Shown here piece by piece: positions 62,822 to 64,000 of a stretch of DNA of 64,000 nucleotides. Source of the stretch: Enterobacter oligotrophicus (GTDB lineage Bacteria; Pseudomonadota; Gammaproteobacteria; Enterobacterales; Enterobacteriaceae); assembly GCF_009176645.1 (NCBI RefSeq), contig NZ_AP019007.1, positions 2,356,001 through 2,420,000 on the forward strand. Reading direction: 5' to 3'. The notes beneath the pieces were generated by a model. That model made no database searches, was not told where the DNA came from, and was given only the letters and a program-made list of their open reading frames with translations. The number at the start of each line of letters is the position of its first letter. The first letter of the stretch is position 1. The translations under genes were made by a program, and so were the position numbers.

Positions 62822-62851
62822 AAAAACCCCGCCCGGTTTGCGCCGGCGGGG
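62822..62851 (-). terminator. ilvBN attenuator
   Basis: A GC-rich stem (CCCCGCC-GG with CC-GGCGGGG, one bulged base, 6-base loop) is followed on the minus strand by five T. It lies between the ivbL stop and the ilvB start, the standard position for the attenuator of the ilvBN operon. Confidence 0.88.
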
Positions 62852-62878
62852 TTTTGGATTCGTGTGTTGATCCAGTCC

Positions 62879-62977
62879 CTACGGCGCATTGCCGACGACC
62901 ACCACCACACGCACGACGACCACTGCGGCTGGTTGCGCAGTTTTTAGTAGAGTCGAAGTGAACAGAGATGGAGTCAT
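62879..62977 (-). CDS. ivbL: IvbL, ilvBN leader peptide
   Basis: 32 codons, ATG 62977 to TAG 62879. The peptide starts MTPSLFTSTLL and ends with a run of valine codons broken by one Arg (AVVVVRVVVVVGNAP), the same end as E. coli IvbL. Ribosome stalling at the Val codons when valyl- or leucyl-tRNA is short prevents the attenuator at 62822-62851 from forming. It is below the usual length for gene callers. Confidence 0.95.
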   Translation of the reverse strand: MTPSLFTSTLLKTAQPAAVVVVRVVVVVGNAP

Positions 62978-63010
62978 TAGGAACCTGTGTTTGGAATCAT
63001 TGATAGAATT

Positions 63011-63040
63011 TATACAACCACAGGTTTTTCAGCGTGACAA
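63011..63040 (-). promoter_or_regulatory. possible ivbL-ilvBN promoter
   Basis: On the minus strand TTGTCA (-35) and TGTATA (-10) are 18 bases apart, ending about 34 bases upstream of the ivbL ATG. The -35 match is good, the -10 fair. No clear CRP site was found, although the E. coli operon has one. Confidence 0.45.
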
Positions 63041-63124
63041 TGGAAATATTTTCATCTGCGCAAAAATGCGTCAGGGATCACGTTTCGTTTGTTGAATGCT
63101 GACACTCAAAAAGTCGGTTTTAAC

Positions 63125-63544
63125 TCACTCAATAAAAAGCGCAGGCGATATACCAAAGCGGGCCGCCAGTTTTTTAATGTGGCTCAACGTGAGCTGTCGC
63201 TGCCCATTAAGCACCCTTGAAACCATTGATTTACTGCCGATTTCATCCTGAAAATCGGAGAGAGTCAGTTTGTATTGATCCATAAGGGTTCTTAAAACCG
63301 CAATCCCTACTGGAACAGATTCCATCTCCTGGCGTAATGCGACCATTTCAGGTCGGTTCGCTTCGTAACGGCTAATTCTGGCGCACACCAGATCCAGTAA
63401 CGGGCTACCAGGCTCGTTTATGAGCAAATATTCCACCAGTTCGAGTGCGTCCTGGTAATCTTTCTCGTTCGGATGTTCACCCAGTAAAGGAACAGCGGCA
63501 ACCAGGGCATGCGTTGCTTTCATTGCATCAGCGACGATCATCAT
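63125..63544 (-). CDS. higA: HigA-type antitoxin
   Basis: 139 residues. Follows E. coli HigA closely: ALELVEYLLINEPGSPLLDL, VCARISRYEANRPEM, GIAVLRTLMDQYKLTLSDF, and the helix-turn-helix region IGSKSMVSRVLNGQRQLTLSHIKKLAARFGISPALFIE in parts. Binds HigB and the operator. Its ATG overlaps the toxin stop by 4 bases, toxin first, as typical for HigBA. Confidence 0.93.
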   Translation of the reverse strand: MMIVADAMKATHALVAAVPLLGEHPNEKDYQDALELVEYLLINEPGSPLLDLVCARISRYEANRPEMVALRQEMESVPVGIAVLRTLMDQYKLTLSDFQDEIGSKSMVSRVLNGQRQLTLSHIKKLAARFGISPALFIE

Positions 63545-63855
63545 TTCTTCCCCTTAGTGCGATGTTTCTCCGTAAAACGGTCATATTCCTTATGAGTAAA
63601 AACATGGCGCACATAAAACTTTTGGCTTTCAAAGAAGATGAGAGCCACTACTCTGAGATTGTTGTTTGCAACATCAATAACATAATGCTTATCGAGATAT
63701 TTGAAGTTATCTAGCGTCGGAAAGATTTTTCTTAGCGCAGCAGGCGTTGGGCAATGGCTTTTTTCGATAATACGTCCTAAAAAAAGAAGTTCTTCCTTGT
63801 GCTGCGGAAACTGGGTTACCGCATCCAAAATTGCCTTCATAGAGATTAAATGCAT
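63541..63855 (-). CDS. higB: HigB-type mRNA interferase toxin
   Basis: 104 residues. Same length and pattern as E. coli HigB: FPTLDNFKYLDKHYVIDV, NNLRVVALIFFESQKFYVRH, VFTHKEYDRFTEKHRTKGKK. RelE-like fold that cuts mRNA on the ribosome. First gene of the pair. The operator palindrome lies 20 bases upstream. Confidence 0.94.
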   Translation of the reverse strand: MHLISMKAILDAVTQFPQHKEELLFLGRIIEKSHCPTPAALRKIFPTLDNFKYLDKHYVIDVANNNLRVVALIFFESQKFYVRHVFTHKEYDRFTEKHRTKGKK

Positions 63856-63874
63856 ACTGCATGCCTGCCGCGTC

Positions 63875-63893
63875 CGTTGCCATTATGGCAACG
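63875..63893. promoter_or_regulatory. HigBA operator palindrome
   Basis: CGTTGCC-ATTAT-GGCAACG is a perfect 7-base inverted repeat with a 5-base centre, just upstream of higB. A further half-site TTGTTGCC follows at 63901-63908. Expected target of HigA. Confidence 0.65.
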
Positions 63894-63950
63894 ATAACAG
63901 TTGTTGCCAATAAGTCAACGGGAGACATCATTTTCGCTAAGCCAGAAAAC

Positions 63951-63977
63951 AAAAAACCCCGCCTAAGCGAGGTTTTT
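63951..63977. terminator. bidirectional terminator at the right edge
   Basis: CCCCGC and GCGAGG pair with one mismatch around CTAA. An A-run precedes and a T-run follows, so it can act on both strands. It separates higBA from whatever lies beyond the window. The last 23 bases hold nothing recognisable. Confidence 0.7.
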
Positions 63978-64000
63978 ATCAGGGTTTTGCGGTTGGTCGC

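Noticed and set aside
63707-63952. 81-codon minus-strand frame with a hydrophobic stretch, overlapping higB
   Set aside because: It lies largely in another frame of higB and its operator; the hydrophobic part covers the operator palindrome, so no independent support.

Overview
The window is chromosomal DNA of an Enterobacteriaceae species, most likely of the Enterobacter / Lelliottia / Klebsiella aerogenes type. Its right half carries the E. coli-like backbone nlpA, yicS, yicL, nepI, yicN, uhpTCBA, ilvNB and ivbL, with REP elements in several gaps. It also has an EefABC-type RND efflux operon and a cellobiose-type PTS locus that E. coli K-12 lacks at this place. No tRNA, rRNA, insertion sequence, integrase or CRISPR array was seen.

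0-5.7 kb: the end of an XRE-type regulator, a SAM-dependent methyltransferase, a PEGA-like lipoprotein, a GlxA/AraC regulator, then a ToxR/MarT-like membrane-anchored winged-helix regulator with a FidL-like partner, facing a LuxR-type regulator. 5.7-11.1 kb: a five-gene chaperone-usher fimbrial operon. 11.2-13.1 kb: an MlrA/BluR-like MerR regulator and a DUF523-DUF1722 (TudS-like) protein.

13.2-24.1 kb, minus strand: an ECP (Mat) common-pilus operon ecpABCDE. Directly behind it lie two small paralogous peptides with a 15-residue double-glycine leader and a glycine-zipper core, a strong terminator, a C39-peptidase ABC exporter, a 249-residue protein I do not recognise, and an HlyD-type adaptor. 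The peptide and export part resembles the two-peptide glycine-zipper contact-dependent toxins (the Cdz system of Caulobacter) or a class II microcin system. Its placement behind a pilus operon is the most interesting feature here. 24.3-25.6 kb: a second winged-helix/FidL-like pair takes the place where ecpR sits in E. coli. 26.0-30.9 kb: a second, four-gene chaperone-usher operon, followed by two more LuxR-type regulators and an EAL-domain protein (30.9-33.5 kb). The first 33 kb therefore hold three pilus systems with at least six regulators, plus a putative antibacterial peptide system.

33.5-64 kb: nlpA, a VapBC-type toxin-antitoxin pair, a DHA2-type drug exporter with a divergent TetR, a GNAT remnant, a TetR-eefABC efflux operon, yicS, a LacI-controlled PTS / 6-phospho-beta-glucosidase / porin operon, yicL, YefM-YoeB, nepI, an SRPBCC protein, yicN, a LysR regulator, the hexose-phosphate uptake system uhpTCBA, acetolactate synthase I with its ivbL leader and attenuator, and HigBA at the right edge. 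The E. coli genes adeQ and ade are missing between yicN and uhpT.

Gene identities come from reading the translated sequences and from remembered family members. No database search was run.
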